DNA of 64,000 nucleotides from NCBI GenBank assembly GCA_020073615.1, contig JAIQEX010000011.1, positions 1 to 64,000 on the forward strand, given 5' to 3'. The translations under genes were made by a program, and so were the position numbers. Below are positions 9,307 through 17,636 of this stretch, one piece after another; the stretch's first letter is position 1; each line of letters opens with the position of its first letter. The notes under the pieces are model-generated. The model was not told the DNA's origin. It saw only the letters and a list, made by a program, of their open reading frames with translations, and did not search any database. This stretch comes from Terriglobia bacterium (GTDB taxonomy: Bacteria > Acidobacteriota > Terriglobia > Bryobacterales > Bryobacteraceae).

Positions 9307-10172
9307 TTCGCGGACACGGTCTTGGCCCCCGCCAGGAAGCCGTCCAGCTTCCCGAACATCCAGGCCGGCTCGTCGAACATGATGAAGTGGCGCGCCGTGT
9401 CGCTCAGCTCAATCTGGACGCCGGCCAGCTTGGCGTACTGCGCCTTGAGATTGGCTTCGGTCTTGGCGCGGTCGGTGTATTCCTTGAAGCCGATCCAGGT
9501 GGCCAGCACCAGCGCGGGGCATTTGATGTTGGCGAGACCGTCGCGGAGGTCGGCGGTGAAAAGCTCCACCAGGGCATCGGTGACGGCGGTGCGGTCCGAG
9601 GCCAGGCCCCACGCGATGATGCGGTCGAGGTCGGAATCCTTAGTGACCATGGAGCGCGTCGACATGCCGGATTTGACGTAGCGCACGTAGTCGTCCTGCG
9701 ACTGCGCGCTCATGCCCTTGCGCATCTGCTCGGCGTTCTCCTTGGCCTTTTCGGGAGTGACATCGGGGCCGTACAGGCCGGCGAAGAAGGGATACGAATC
9801 GACGATGACGATCTTACCGGCAAGTTCGGGGTACTTGGACGCGAAGTCGAGGGCCACGAAGCCGCCGAGGCTGTGGCCCACGATGACGGGCTTGCCGAGC
9901 TTGTTCTTGCGGATGTAAGCCGCCAGGCCGTCGCGGACCTTATCGAGCATGGGGGCCGGCACGCGCGGCACGCCGGCGAACCCGGCGACCGTCAGGACGT
10001 GGCATTCGAAGCGGTCCTTATAATGAGCGACGGTGGTGTCCCAGGTCTCGCCCGAAGAGGAGAGGCCGGGGATCAGGATCATGGGTTGGCCGTGGCCGGA
10101 GACCTTGACCTGGAAAGGGTCCTGGGCCAGCAGGCCAGTGGCGAGTGCGAACGAAAGCAGGAAGAGTTTCAT
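9303..10172 (-). CDS. Exported alpha/beta hydrolase
   Basis: About 289 residues. The N-terminus (MKLFLLSFALATGLLAQ) is a clear signal peptide, which favours the ATG at 10172 over the in-frame one at 10190. The alpha/beta-hydrolase fold shows the oxyanion loop (LIPGLSSSG), nucleophile elbow GHSLGG with Ser101, and a late His in TARHFIMFD. The exact substrate is unknown; an ester or lactone is likely. It is the first gene of a coupled three-gene operon with the LytS-like kinase and LytTR regulator, so the enzyme product might feed the sensor; that is inference from context. Confidence 0.88.
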   Translation of the reverse strand: MKLFLLSFALATGLLAQDPFQVKVSGHGQPMILIPGLSSSGETWDTTVAHYKDRFECHVLTVAGFAGVPRVPAPMLDKVRDGLAAYIRKNKLGKPVIVGHSLGGFVALDFASKYPELAGKIVIVDSYPFFAGLYGPDVTPEKAKENAEQMRKGMSAQSQDDYVRYVKSGMSTRSMVTKDSDLDRIIAWGLASDRTAVTDALVELFTADLRDGLANIKCPALVLATWIGFKEYTDRAKTEANLKAQYAKLAGVQIELSDTARHFIMFDEPAWMFGKLDGFLAGAKTVSAK

Positions 10173-10254
10173 GAAACGATTGTGCGGCAAGGCGGCGCCG
10201 GCGGGTGGCAGATTGTGATGAGCAGCCCATTCGCGGGATGATCGGCAATGGGGA

Positions 10255-11511
10255 TCAGCGCCGGCAGACCACCCCTCCCTTCATCACGAAAGTCACCTTT
10301 TGCAACACGCCGATATCCTGCAACGGGTCGCCGGGGACGGCGATGACATCGGCCAGGTAGCCCGGCTTCAGCGCGCCCATCTGTCCCTCCCAGCCGAGCA
10401 GGCGCGCTCCGTTCAGCGTGCCGGCACGCACGGCGTCCAGCGGCGTCATGCCGTACTTCACCATCAGCACGAACTCGCGCGCCTGCGTGCCGTGGGGAAA
10501 CGGGCCGACGTCGGAACCCATCGCCACGGGCACGCCGGCGGCCAGTTGCTTGCGAAACTCCTGGACGTGCAAGTCGATCATCCGCCGTTCCAGCTCCGCC
10601 GCGGCAGGCGTAGCCGCATGATCCGCGAAATACTCGAAGATGGTGAAGGTCGGTACCGCGAAGATCTGCTTTTCGCGCATCAGGCGCATGGTTTCGCCGC
10701 CGAGCTGATTGGCGTGATCGATGGAGACCACACCCGCCCGCGCGGCAAACAGCGTGCCCGGTTCGCCGGTGGCATGCACCGCCACGTGCCGGCCCAGGCG
10801 GGCGGCCTCGCGCACCGCGGCGCGCAGCTCGTCCTCGGTGTACTGGTAGACGGTCGCGAATTTTCCATCCACCACCGAATCCGGTCCGGTCTCGTAGATC
10901 TTGATGAAATCGGCGCCCTCTTTGAACTGCTGGCGGATGGCGGCCACCAGTTCTTCGGCGTTGTTGGCCCGTGTGGCGTTGGAGAGCACGTGCTGTTCGG
11001 GGTTGAAGCGGTTGCCATCCTCGTGCCCGCCCAGGATGTCCACGGCGTTGCCGCTGATGCGCAGGCGCGGACCGGGGAACAGGCCGCGGTCGATGGCGTT
11101 GCGCACCGCCGTGTCGGCCGAGCCGGCGCCCTCGGTCCCCATGTCGCGCTCCGCCGTGAAGCCGGCCATCAGGTCGTCGCGCGCCGCCAGCACGGCCAGC
11201 AGCGTGCGGTGCGGCACCGACTCCTCCACCGTCTGCAGATCCTCGGCGCCGGGATGCAGAAACAGGTGAATATGCGCGTCGATCATCCCCGGCATGAGCG
11301 TGCGGTCGCCCAGTTCGATGATTTCCGCGCCCGCGGGATGCGTCACCGCCGCGCCCGCTTCCACAATCCGTTCGCCCGCGACCAACACCTCGCCGGGCGC
11401 CACCATCTTTCCGCTCTCGATATCCAGCAGACGCGCCGCGCGCAGCACAATCGCATGCCCCTGGCCCGACGCCGCCGGCGCCAGGACGCAGAACAGAAGA
11501 AACGCAGCCAG
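10255..11511 (-). CDS. Exported metal-dependent amidohydrolase, imidazolonepropionase-like
   Basis: About 418 residues from the signal-peptide-like stretch LAAFLLFCVLAPAASGQ. The amidohydrolase barrel has the HxH metal motif in DAHIHLF, further ligands in HATGEPG and SIDHANQ, and the conserved Asp in GSDVGPF. Family members act as cyclic imidases, prolidase-like dipeptidases or related hydrolases; the substrate is not predictable. The start is unsure. The frame is open to 11787, with ATG at 11664 and GTG at 11589, but that part overlaps repeat-like intergenic DNA. The hydrophobic segment begins at a CTG at 11511, which I give as a minimal limit. Confidence 0.85.
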   Translation of the reverse strand: MAAFLLFCVLAPAASGQGHAIVLRAARLLDIESGKMVAPGEVLVAGERIVEAGAAVTHPAGAEIIELGDRTLMPGMIDAHIHLFLHPGAEDLQTVEESVPHRTLLAVLAARDDLMAGFTAERDMGTEGAGSADTAVRNAIDRGLFPGPRLRISGNAVDILGGHEDGNRFNPEQHVLSNATRANNAEELVAAIRQQFKEGADFIKIYETGPDSVVDGKFATVYQYTEDELRAAVREAARLGRHVAVHATGEPGTLFAARAGVVSIDHANQLGGETMRLMREKQIFAVPTFTIFEYFADHAATPAAAELERRMIDLHVQEFRKQLAAGVPVAMGSDVGPFPHGTQAREFVLMVKYGMTPLDAVRAGTLNGARLLGWEGQMGALKPGYLADVIAVPGDPLQDIGVLQKVTFVMKGGVVCRR

Positions 11512-11845
11512 CTTACCTGAGTGGGGTTGGCCGGGGCGCCCTCCGGTCAGCCTGGCTCGCGCCGAAGGCGCGCTCCGCGTGCCGGCCACGGTTGAAAGCC
11601 TCGCCGTGTGGGGCGGGATGGAATCCTGCGGCGGGTTGGTAACCCGCCTTCTCGCGGCTTTCATCACCTTTGGTGGCCCTTCGGGCCATGGGGACAGGCC
11701 TGGAGGCCTACCAGGAGGCCTACTCCACGGAAAGCGGACATCTGAAATTGTGTGCCTGGCCATGGTGTTTGGGCGCCAGCATATCACGTCCGCTGAGCCA
11801 AAATTGTGCGCAACGTAAACGGTACAGAACGATTCCCGTCACGCA
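11512..11845. repeat. Intergenic region with several GC-rich palindromes
   Basis: This gap between divergent genes holds three short perfect hairpins: GGCGGGTT-GGT-AACCCGCC (11630-11648), TGGCCC-TTC-GGGCCA (11674-11688), and AGGCCTGGAGGCCT near 11696-11709. The last motif also occurs near 255-268, and a related GGCCT-rich form lies at 16396-16427, so these look like a dispersed intergenic repeat family. No gene of its own is supported, though the amidohydrolase start may extend into it. Confidence 0.45.
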
Positions 11846-11874
11846 TTGCACCCCCTGCTCTGAAAGCATATCCT
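11846..11874 (+). promoter_or_regulatory. Promoter of the hybrid kinase gene
   Basis: TTGCAC (11846-11851) and TATCCT (11869-11874) are separated by exactly 17 bases. The ATG at 11882 starts seven bases after the -10 box, so transcription would begin at or next to the start codon, giving a leaderless or nearly leaderless mRNA. No ribosome site is seen before the ATG. Confidence 0.55.
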
Positions 11875-11881
11875 GTAAGCG

Positions 11882-14800
11882 ATGAAGTCCAAGCCCAAAC
11901 GGACTGGAACCTCGCCCAAACGAAAAGCACCTGCGGAGCGAGAGCCCGCCACCGCGGCGTCCCCGCCGGCCGAAGAACACGGGCCGCCCGCCGATAATTT
12001 CACGGTAGTGGGCGTGGGCGCTTCGGCGGGTGGTCTCGAAGCGTTCACCGAGCTGTTGAAGCATCTGCCCGCCCAAACGGGGATGGCGTTTGTGCTGGTG
12101 CAGCACCTCGATCCCCACCACGAAAGCGCCCTCGCCGGGCTGCTCTCGGTCAAAACCCCGATGCCCGTGCTCCAGGTGCAGGGCGACACACCGGTGCAAC
12201 CCGACCGTATTTACGTGATTCCGCCCAATTCCCTCATGGTCATCGCGGATCGGGTGCTCAGCCTGAAACCGCGCGACGAGCGGGCCGATCATCACCTGCC
12301 CATCGATACTTTTTTCGCTTCGCTCGCCGAAGACCGGCGCACCAGCGCCATCGGTGTGGTTCTCTCGGGTACGGCGTCGGATGGCACGCTCGGCTTGAAA
12401 GCCATCAAGAACGAAGGCGGCATCACCTTCGCCCAGGACCACAGCGCCAAGTTCGACAGCATGCCGCGCAACGCCATCGCCGCGGGCGCGGTGGATTTCG
12501 TCCTTTCGCCCCGCTTGATCGCCAAAGAGCTGGCGGCCATTGCCCGCCACCCCTATCGGCGCCAGCCGCTGCCGGAACCGATGGGCAGCGCCACCGTCGT
12601 CCACAAGATGATGGTGCTGCTGCGCCACAACACGGGCGTCGATTTCACCCAATACAAAGAGCCCACCATCAGGCGCCGCCTCATGCGCCGCATGGTGCTG
12701 TGCAAAACCGAACGTCTCGAGGAGTACCTCGCCCTGCTGGAACGCGATTCCGCCGAGGTGCAGTCTTTATTCAACGACCTGCTGATCAACGTCACCGATT
12801 TCTTCCGCGATCCCCAGGTATTTGAAACGCTGAAGAACGTCGCTCTTCCCCTCATTCTGCGAGACCGCGGAAAGGACGATCCCATCCGCGTGTGGGTGCC
12901 GGGCTGTTCGTCGGGAGAAGAGGTGTATTCGCTCGCGATCGCGATCATCGAACATCTGGAAGACGCGAACCTCGATTACCCCATGCAGATGTTCGGGACC
13001 GATGTCAGCGAAGCCGCCATTGCCCGCGCCCGCGCCGGCGTCTACCCGGAAAGCGCGGTTTCCGCGATGGCCGCGGAACGCGTCCGCCGCTTCTTCGTGC
13101 GCACCGAATCCGGTTACCAGATCGGCCGCGGCATTCGGGAAACCTGCGTCTTCTCGCGGCACAATATCGCCAAGGATCCGCCCCTCTCGCACATGGATCT
13201 GATCAGTTGCCGGAACCTCCTCATCTATTTCGCCATGCCACTGCAGCGGCGCGTCATCGCCACTCTCGGTTATGCCTTGAAGCGCAGCGGGTGCCTGATG
13301 CTGGGCACGTCGGAAAGCCTGGGCGGCCTGAGCGACTACTTCGATACCCTCGATGCCGAGCACCGCATCTACTGCCGGAAACCCAATGTGGAGCCCGCCG
13401 GTTTCGAGATCACGGAGAGGCTCTCGGGCTACTCCCAGTTGCCGCGTTACCCCATGGCCGCGCCGCCGGAGCAAAGCCGGGATGCCGTGGCGCCGTTCCC
13501 CCCGCCGCCGGCGGCCGTTGCCCCACCGCCCGAAGCCATCGCCACCGACCCGGCACTCCGCATCGTCCAGATGGAACAGGAGCTGGTCTCCTCGCGCCAG
13601 TACCTGCAAACCATCATCGAGGAGCTCCGCTCCACCAACGAGGAAGCGCAATCCGCCAACGAAGAACTGCAAAGCACCAATGAAGAGCTGCAGACCGCCA
13701 AGGAAGAGCTGCAGTCCACCAACGAGGAGCTCAACACCATCAATGCCGAGATGGGCAGCCGCAACGCGGAGCTGGGCCAGCTCAACGACGATCTCACCAA
13801 CCTGCTCAGCTCCATGAACATGCCCGTCGTCATGTTGGGCAGCGACCTGTGCATCCGCCGCTTCACCCCCATGGCCGGCAAAGTCCTGCACGTGATTCCA
13901 GCCGATGTGGGCCGCCCCATCGGCGACCTCAAGCCGCGCGTCAATGTCGCCAGCCTGGAAGCGGCCCTCAAGGGCGTGCTGGAAACGCTCACCCCGTATG
14001 AGCAGGAGGTGCAGGACCAGGAAGGGCGATGGTACCTGATGCGCGTGCGTCCCTACCGGACCAGCGACAACCGCATCGATGGCGCCGTCCTGCAACTCCT
14101 CGACGTCAACGAGCTGAAGCGCAGCGTGGACGAGGTCCGGCAGGCGCGCGATTACGCCCAAGCCATCGTCGACACCGTGCGCGAACCGCTGGTGGTGCTG
14201 GATCAGGATCTTTCCATCCGCAACGCCAACCGCAGCTTCCACCAATGGTTCGACGTCTCCCCGGACGCCGCCGCCGGGCGCAACGTCTTCCGCATGGGCC
14301 GCGGCGAGCTGGATGTGCCCCGCGTCCACGAGCTTCTGGACCGCCTGCGCGACCGCGATGTCACGCTCTATGACCTGGAGGTCGAGCACAGCGCGCCGGA
14401 AGGCGGGAAGAAGTTCCTGCTGCTCAACGCCCGCCGTTTCGAGAGCCTCGACCGCAACTTGATCCTGCTGGCATTCGAAGACGTCACCGCGCAGAAACAA
14501 GCCGCCGAGGCCCGCTACCGCCGCCTGTTCGAGTCCGCCCGCGACGCCATTGTCATCGTCGATGCCGCCAGCGGCATGATCGACGATATCAATCCGGCGG
14601 TCGAAGAGATATTCGGATTCCCCCGCGATCGGATTGTCGGCCAGGTAGTCTGGGAAATCGAACCCCTGCGCGATGTTCCGCAGGTGCGGCCGGCGCTGGA
14701 GCGCATCCGCGATCAGGGCGTGGCCAATTTTCCGGAGCTGACGGTGCGGACCCGCGACGGGCGCGACGTGCTCACCGAAGTGGTGGCCAATGTCTACTCC

Positions 14801-16018
14801 GAGTCCGGCCGTACGGCCATTCAGTTCAATATTCGCGACCTTACCGAGCGCCGGAAATTCGAGCGCGAGCTGCAGCATACCCAGAGGCTGGAGAGCCTCG
14901 GCCTGCTGGCCGGCGGCATCGCGCACGACTTCAACAACCTGCTCACCGGCATCATGGGCAACGCCAGCCTGGCTTATGCCGATACCCCCCCCGACCAGCG
15001 CACCCGCACGCAACTGCGCGAGATCGTCAATGCCGCGGAGCGCGCCGCGCACCTGACCCGCCAGATGCTGGCCTATGCCGGAAAAGGGCAGTTCGTGATT
15101 CAGCACATCGACGTGGGCGAGCTGATTCGGGAAATCTCCACGCTCATCAAGACGTCCATCCCCAAGACGGTCGAGCTCAGCTTCGATATCGCCTCCGATC
15201 TGCCCGCCATCGAAGCGGACCCGGGCCAGATCCAGCAGCTCATCATGAACCTGGTGATCAACGGCGCCGAAGCCATCGGCGAGGACGAGCCCGGCAAGGT
15301 GGAGATCCAGGCCGGGGTGCGCAAACTCTCGGAGAAGGACGCTCGAGAGAGTTACGCCGCCGACCAGCTCACTGCCGGCGTCTACGTCTGGATCGAAGTC
15401 AAAGATAGCGGCTGCGGCATGGATGACGCCATCCGGGCGCGCATCTTCGATCCCTTCTACACCACCAAGTTCACCGGCCGCGGCCTGGGCCTCGCCGCCG
15501 TGCTGGGCATCGTCAAAGGCCATCGGGGCGCCATTCGCGTTTATAGCGCCGTGGGCGCGGGCAGTTCCTTCCAGGTCCTGATTCCCGCCTCCGCGCGCCC
15601 CGCCACCGCCGCGAATTCCCGGAAAGCGCGCCGCCTGGAGGGCGCCGGCGCAACCGTGCTGGTGATCGACGACGAGGATATCGTGCGCAACGTCGCCAAG
15701 ACGGTGCTCGAGCGCGCTGGATTCCGCGTTCTGACGGCCGACAACGGGCAGACCGGGTTGGAGCTGTTTCAACAGCACCACAGCCTGATCTCGCTGGTGA
15801 TTCTCGATCTGCTCATGCCCGTCCTGGGCGGCGAGGAAACCCTGGATCAGTTGCAGGCCATCGACTCCGCGGTTCCCGTGCTTCTGTCGAGCGGCCTCGA
15901 CCAAACCGAAGCCCGACGCCGATTCGGACAGAAGAGAGTGGCCGGATTCATCCAGAAACCCTACGACGTTTCACGCCTGCTGGACTCGATCGGCGACGCG
16001 CTTTCGCTCGGACAGTGA
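11882..16018 (+). CDS. CheB-CheR-PAS hybrid histidine kinase with C-terminal receiver
   Basis: 1378 residues in one polypeptide. In order: CheB methylesterase (about 40-215; Ser in GASAGG, His in VQHLDPHHES, Asp in LSGTASDGT); CheR methyltransferase (about 236-500; NVTDFFRDP, VPGCSSGEE, ISCRNLLIYF); a heptad-rich coiled coil of repeated STNEELQ units (about 563-643); at least three PAS-like domains (about 645-990); HisKA with phospho-acceptor in AHDFNNLL (near 1015); HATPase (about 1110-1240); and a receiver with the acceptor Asp in VILDLLMP near residue 1308. No chemoreceptor, CheA or CheW gene is nearby, so it probably serves a non-flagellar pathway. It has a leaderless-type promoter. Both CheB and CheR catalytic motifs look complete. 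Confidence 0.95.
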   Translation: MKSKPKRTGTSPKRKAPAEREPATAASPPAEEHGPPADNFTVVGVGASAGGLEAFTELLKHLPAQTGMAFVLVQHLDPHHESALAGLLSVKTPMPVLQVQGDTPVQPDRIYVIPPNSLMVIADRVLSLKPRDERADHHLPIDTFFASLAEDRRTSAIGVVLSGTASDGTLGLKAIKNEGGITFAQDHSAKFDSMPRNAIAAGAVDFVLSPRLIAKELAAIARHPYRRQPLPEPMGSATVVHKMMVLLRHNTGVDFTQYKEPTIRRRLMRRMVLCKTERLEEYLALLERDSAEVQSLFNDLLINVTDFFRDPQVFETLKNVALPLILRDRGKDDPIRVWVPGCSSGEEVYSLAIAIIEHLEDANLDYPMQMFGTDVSEAAIARARAGVYPESAVSAMAAERVRRFFVRTESGYQIGRGIRETCVFSRHNIAKDPPLSHMDLISCRNLLIYFAMPLQRRVIATLGYALKRSGCLMLGTSESLGGLSDYFDTLDAEHRIYCRKPNVEPAGFEITERLSGYSQLPRYPMAAPPEQSRDAVAPFPPPPAAVAPPPEAIATDPALRIVQMEQELVSSRQYLQTIIEELRSTNEEAQSANEELQSTNEELQTAKEELQSTNEELNTINAEMGSRNAELGQLNDDLTNLLSSMNMPVVMLGSDLCIRRFTPMAGKVLHVIPADVGRPIGDLKPRVNVASLEAALKGVLETLTPYEQEVQDQEGRWYLMRVRPYRTSDNRIDGAVLQLLDVNELKRSVDEVRQARDYAQAIVDTVREPLVVLDQDLSIRNANRSFHQWFDVSPDAAAGRNVFRMGRGELDVPRVHELLDRLRDRDVTLYDLEVEHSAPEGGKKFLLLNARRFESLDRNLILLAFEDVTAQKQAAEARYRRLFESARDAIVIVDAASGMIDDINPAVEEIFGFPRDRIVGQVVWEIEPLRDVPQVRPALERIRDQGVANFPELTVRTRDGRDVLTEVVANVYSESGRTAIQFNIRDLTERRKFERELQHTQRLESLGLLAGGIAHDFNNLLTGIMGNASLAYADTPPDQRTRTQLREIVNAAERAAHLTRQMLAYAGKGQFVIQHIDVGELIREISTLIKTSIPKTVELSFDIASDLPAIEADPGQIQQLIMNLVINGAEAIGEDEPGKVEIQAGVRKLSEKDARESYAADQLTAGVYVWIEVKDSGCGMDDAIRARIFDPFYTTKFTGRGLGLAAVLGIVKGHRGAIRVYSAVGAGSSFQVLIPASARPATAANSRKARRLEGAGATVLVIDDEDIVRNVAKTVLERAGFRVLTADNGQTGLELFQQHHSLISLVILDLLMPVLGGEETLDQLQAIDSAVPVLLSSGLDQTEARRRFGQKRVAGFIQKPYDVSRLLDSIGDALSLGQ

Positions 16019-16074
16019 GATAAGATAGGTTGACCCGCCCGGCGGAGCCAAAACTATTTTCGAGGTAGACAAGA

Positions 16075-16383
16075 ATGGCGAGAAAGCCCCCCAAGAAAGC
16101 AGCGAAGAAGGCTGTGAAGAAGGCCGTGAAGAAGGCCGCCCCGAAGAAGGCAGCCAAGAAAGCCGCGCCCAAAAAGGCGGCTCCCAAGAAGGTAGCTCCC
16201 AAGAAGGTAGCGAAGAAGGCCGCTCCCAAGAAAGCGGCAGCGAAAAAGCAGGCCCCCAAGAAGGCTGCGCCCAAAAAAGTTGTCGCGAAGACGGTCGCCG
16301 CACCGCCTCCGCCAGCGCCGCCCCCGGTGGCACCGCCGCCCGCCCCCGAACCGGAACCCGTCGTCACGCCCGACGTCGTCTAG
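16075..16383 (+). CDS. Lysine/alanine-rich histone-H1-like protein
   Basis: 102 residues. Residues 1 to about 70 are almost entirely repeats of KKAA and PKK type, very basic and like the C-terminal tail of histone H1 and of bacterial H1-like proteins (HctB or AlgP type). The last 30 residues are proline-rich and acidic at the end. It probably binds DNA without sequence specificity and compacts it. It starts 56 bases after the hybrid kinase with an ATG preceded by GAGG at 16061-16064. Low complexity makes homology hard to judge, but the clean frame and ribosome site support a real gene. Confidence 0.75.
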   Translation: MARKPPKKAAKKAVKKAVKKAAPKKAAKKAAPKKAAPKKVAPKKVAKKAAPKKAAAKKQAPKKAAPKKVVAKTVAAPPPPAPPPVAPPPAPEPEPVVTPDVV

Positions 16384-16388
16384 AGGCA

Positions 16389-16435
16389 AGTGGGGTGGGC
16401 CTCCTGGCCTGCCCAGGCGCAGGCCTACCCCACTT
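16389..16435. terminator. Bidirectional terminator-like inverted repeat
   Basis: AAGTGGGGT (16389-16397) pairs with ACCCCACTT (16427-16435), with internal GGCCT palindromes. It sits between the converging ends of the histone-like gene and the glycosyltransferase, and includes the latter's stop codon. Each strand ends in a short T-containing stretch. Confidence 0.45.
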
Positions 16436-17636
16436 TCCACTTACGCCCGGTCCACTCCTGCGCTGCGCGCAGCGCCAGATCGCTCGCGGCCCGCACCAGA
16501 ACCACCTCCACGTACTTTGCCAGGACCTCGGGCGGAGGCGTGTCCAATTGCCCGGCCTGCAAAACGGCCGGCTCGCCCGCGCGGGCCTGGCCGGGAAACA
16601 CCGCCACGTCGCCATTGGTCAGCGCCAGGAACAACTCTTCGGAATACTCCGGCGGATCGGCCGGGCCCCCGCCGAGGGCGATCCCCGCGGCCTTCCTCAG
16701 GGCATGCCGCGCCGCCGGGCTTCGGCCGGCGAGCAAGCGCAAACGGTCGAGCGCCTGGCTCCACAACCTGCGGAACAGGCGCGGGTCCGCTACCGCCCGC
16801 GCCAGAAACCGGAGATGGTTGGTTTCCAGAATCTGCTCGAGCTGCGGCTCGGTGAAGTATCGCGAGGTGGTGGCCCGGTGCCGGTGCTCCACCACCGCGC
16901 CGGCTACATACACGGTGGGCCAGCCGCGCTGCCACGCGCGATAGCCTAAATCGAGGTCCTCTACATACGCCGGCGCGTAAGCCTCGTCCACCGCGCCCAG
17001 AGCGCGCAGCCGGGCGGCGTCGTATAGCGAACAGCCGCCGCTGCCGTAGAGCACATAACTGCCGTCTTCGCCGGGAAACGGCTCGTCGCAGCGAATGGGG
17101 AAATCCTCGGGGGAAGTCTGCGCCATCACCGCCTTGCCCGTCTCCTGGCGGCGTACCCCTTCCGGAAAACGGATCTGCGCGGTGGCGCAGAAAAGATCGG
17201 GCACGCGCGCGAAGGGGCGTTCGAGCTCGCGAAAGAAGCCGGGCGCGATCGCCATATCGTTATTCAGTAGGCAGATGTGGCAGAACCGGGCGCGCGCGAT
17301 TCCGCGGTTCACCGCGCGGGCGAAGGACAGCGGCTCGGGCGAGAGTTCCACCAGCGCTTGCGGCCAGGCGCCGCGCAGCCACTCCGCGGTGCCGTCCTCC
17401 GAGCCGTTGTCCACGATGACGATCTCCGCGGCGAGCGGCTCCAGCTCGGCGGCAATCGCCGGCAGTTGCGCGGCGAGCAGGTGTCTACCATTGCGGGAGG
17501 GAATCACCACGGAGACCCCTTTTTCCGCCGCGCGCGCGGGCCATGGCCGGGCGCGCCACCGTCTCCGGCGCAGCTTCCCGGCAACTCGCGCCGCCCCGTG
17601 CCACCAGGCGATCTGGATTTCCCGCCGCAAGGTCAC
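16425..17636 (-). CDS. Glycosyltransferase family 2
   Basis: About 403 residues. The GT-A domain begins GVSVVIPSRNG, continues IVIVDNGSEDGT, and has a later DLDLGYRAWQRGWPTVYV segment and VEHRH, all typical of GT2 enzymes related to rhamnosyltransferases. It would transfer a sugar from a nucleotide donor onto a surface glycan. I place the start at the GTG at 17636 because it overlaps the upstream stop by four bases (GTGA), a normal coupling arrangement; an in-frame ATG at 17678 would overlap by 46 bases. It pairs with the six-hairpin-type gene upstream in one operon. Confidence 0.88.
   Translation of the reverse strand: MTLRREIQIAWWHGAARVAGKLRRRRWRARPWPARAAEKGVSVVIPSRNGRHLLAAQLPAIAAELEPLAAEIVIVDNGSEDGTAEWLRGAWPQALVELSPEPLSFARAVNRGIARARFCHICLLNNDMAIAPGFFRELERPFARVPDLFCATAQIRFPEGVRRQETGKAVMAQTSPEDFPIRCDEPFPGEDGSYVLYGSGGCSLYDAARLRALGAVDEAYAPAYVEDLDLGYRAWQRGWPTVYVAGAVVEHRHRATTSRYFTEPQLEQILETNHLRFLARAVADPRLFRRLWSQALDRLRLLAGRSPAARHALRKAAGIALGGGPADPPEYSEELFLALTNGDVAVFPGQARAGEPAVLQAGQLDTPPPEVLAKYVEVVLVRAASDLALRAAQEWTGRKWKVG

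Noticed and set aside
12767-15904. 1045-codon minus-strand frame opposite the hybrid kinase
   Set aside because: Antisense shadow with no family motifs.
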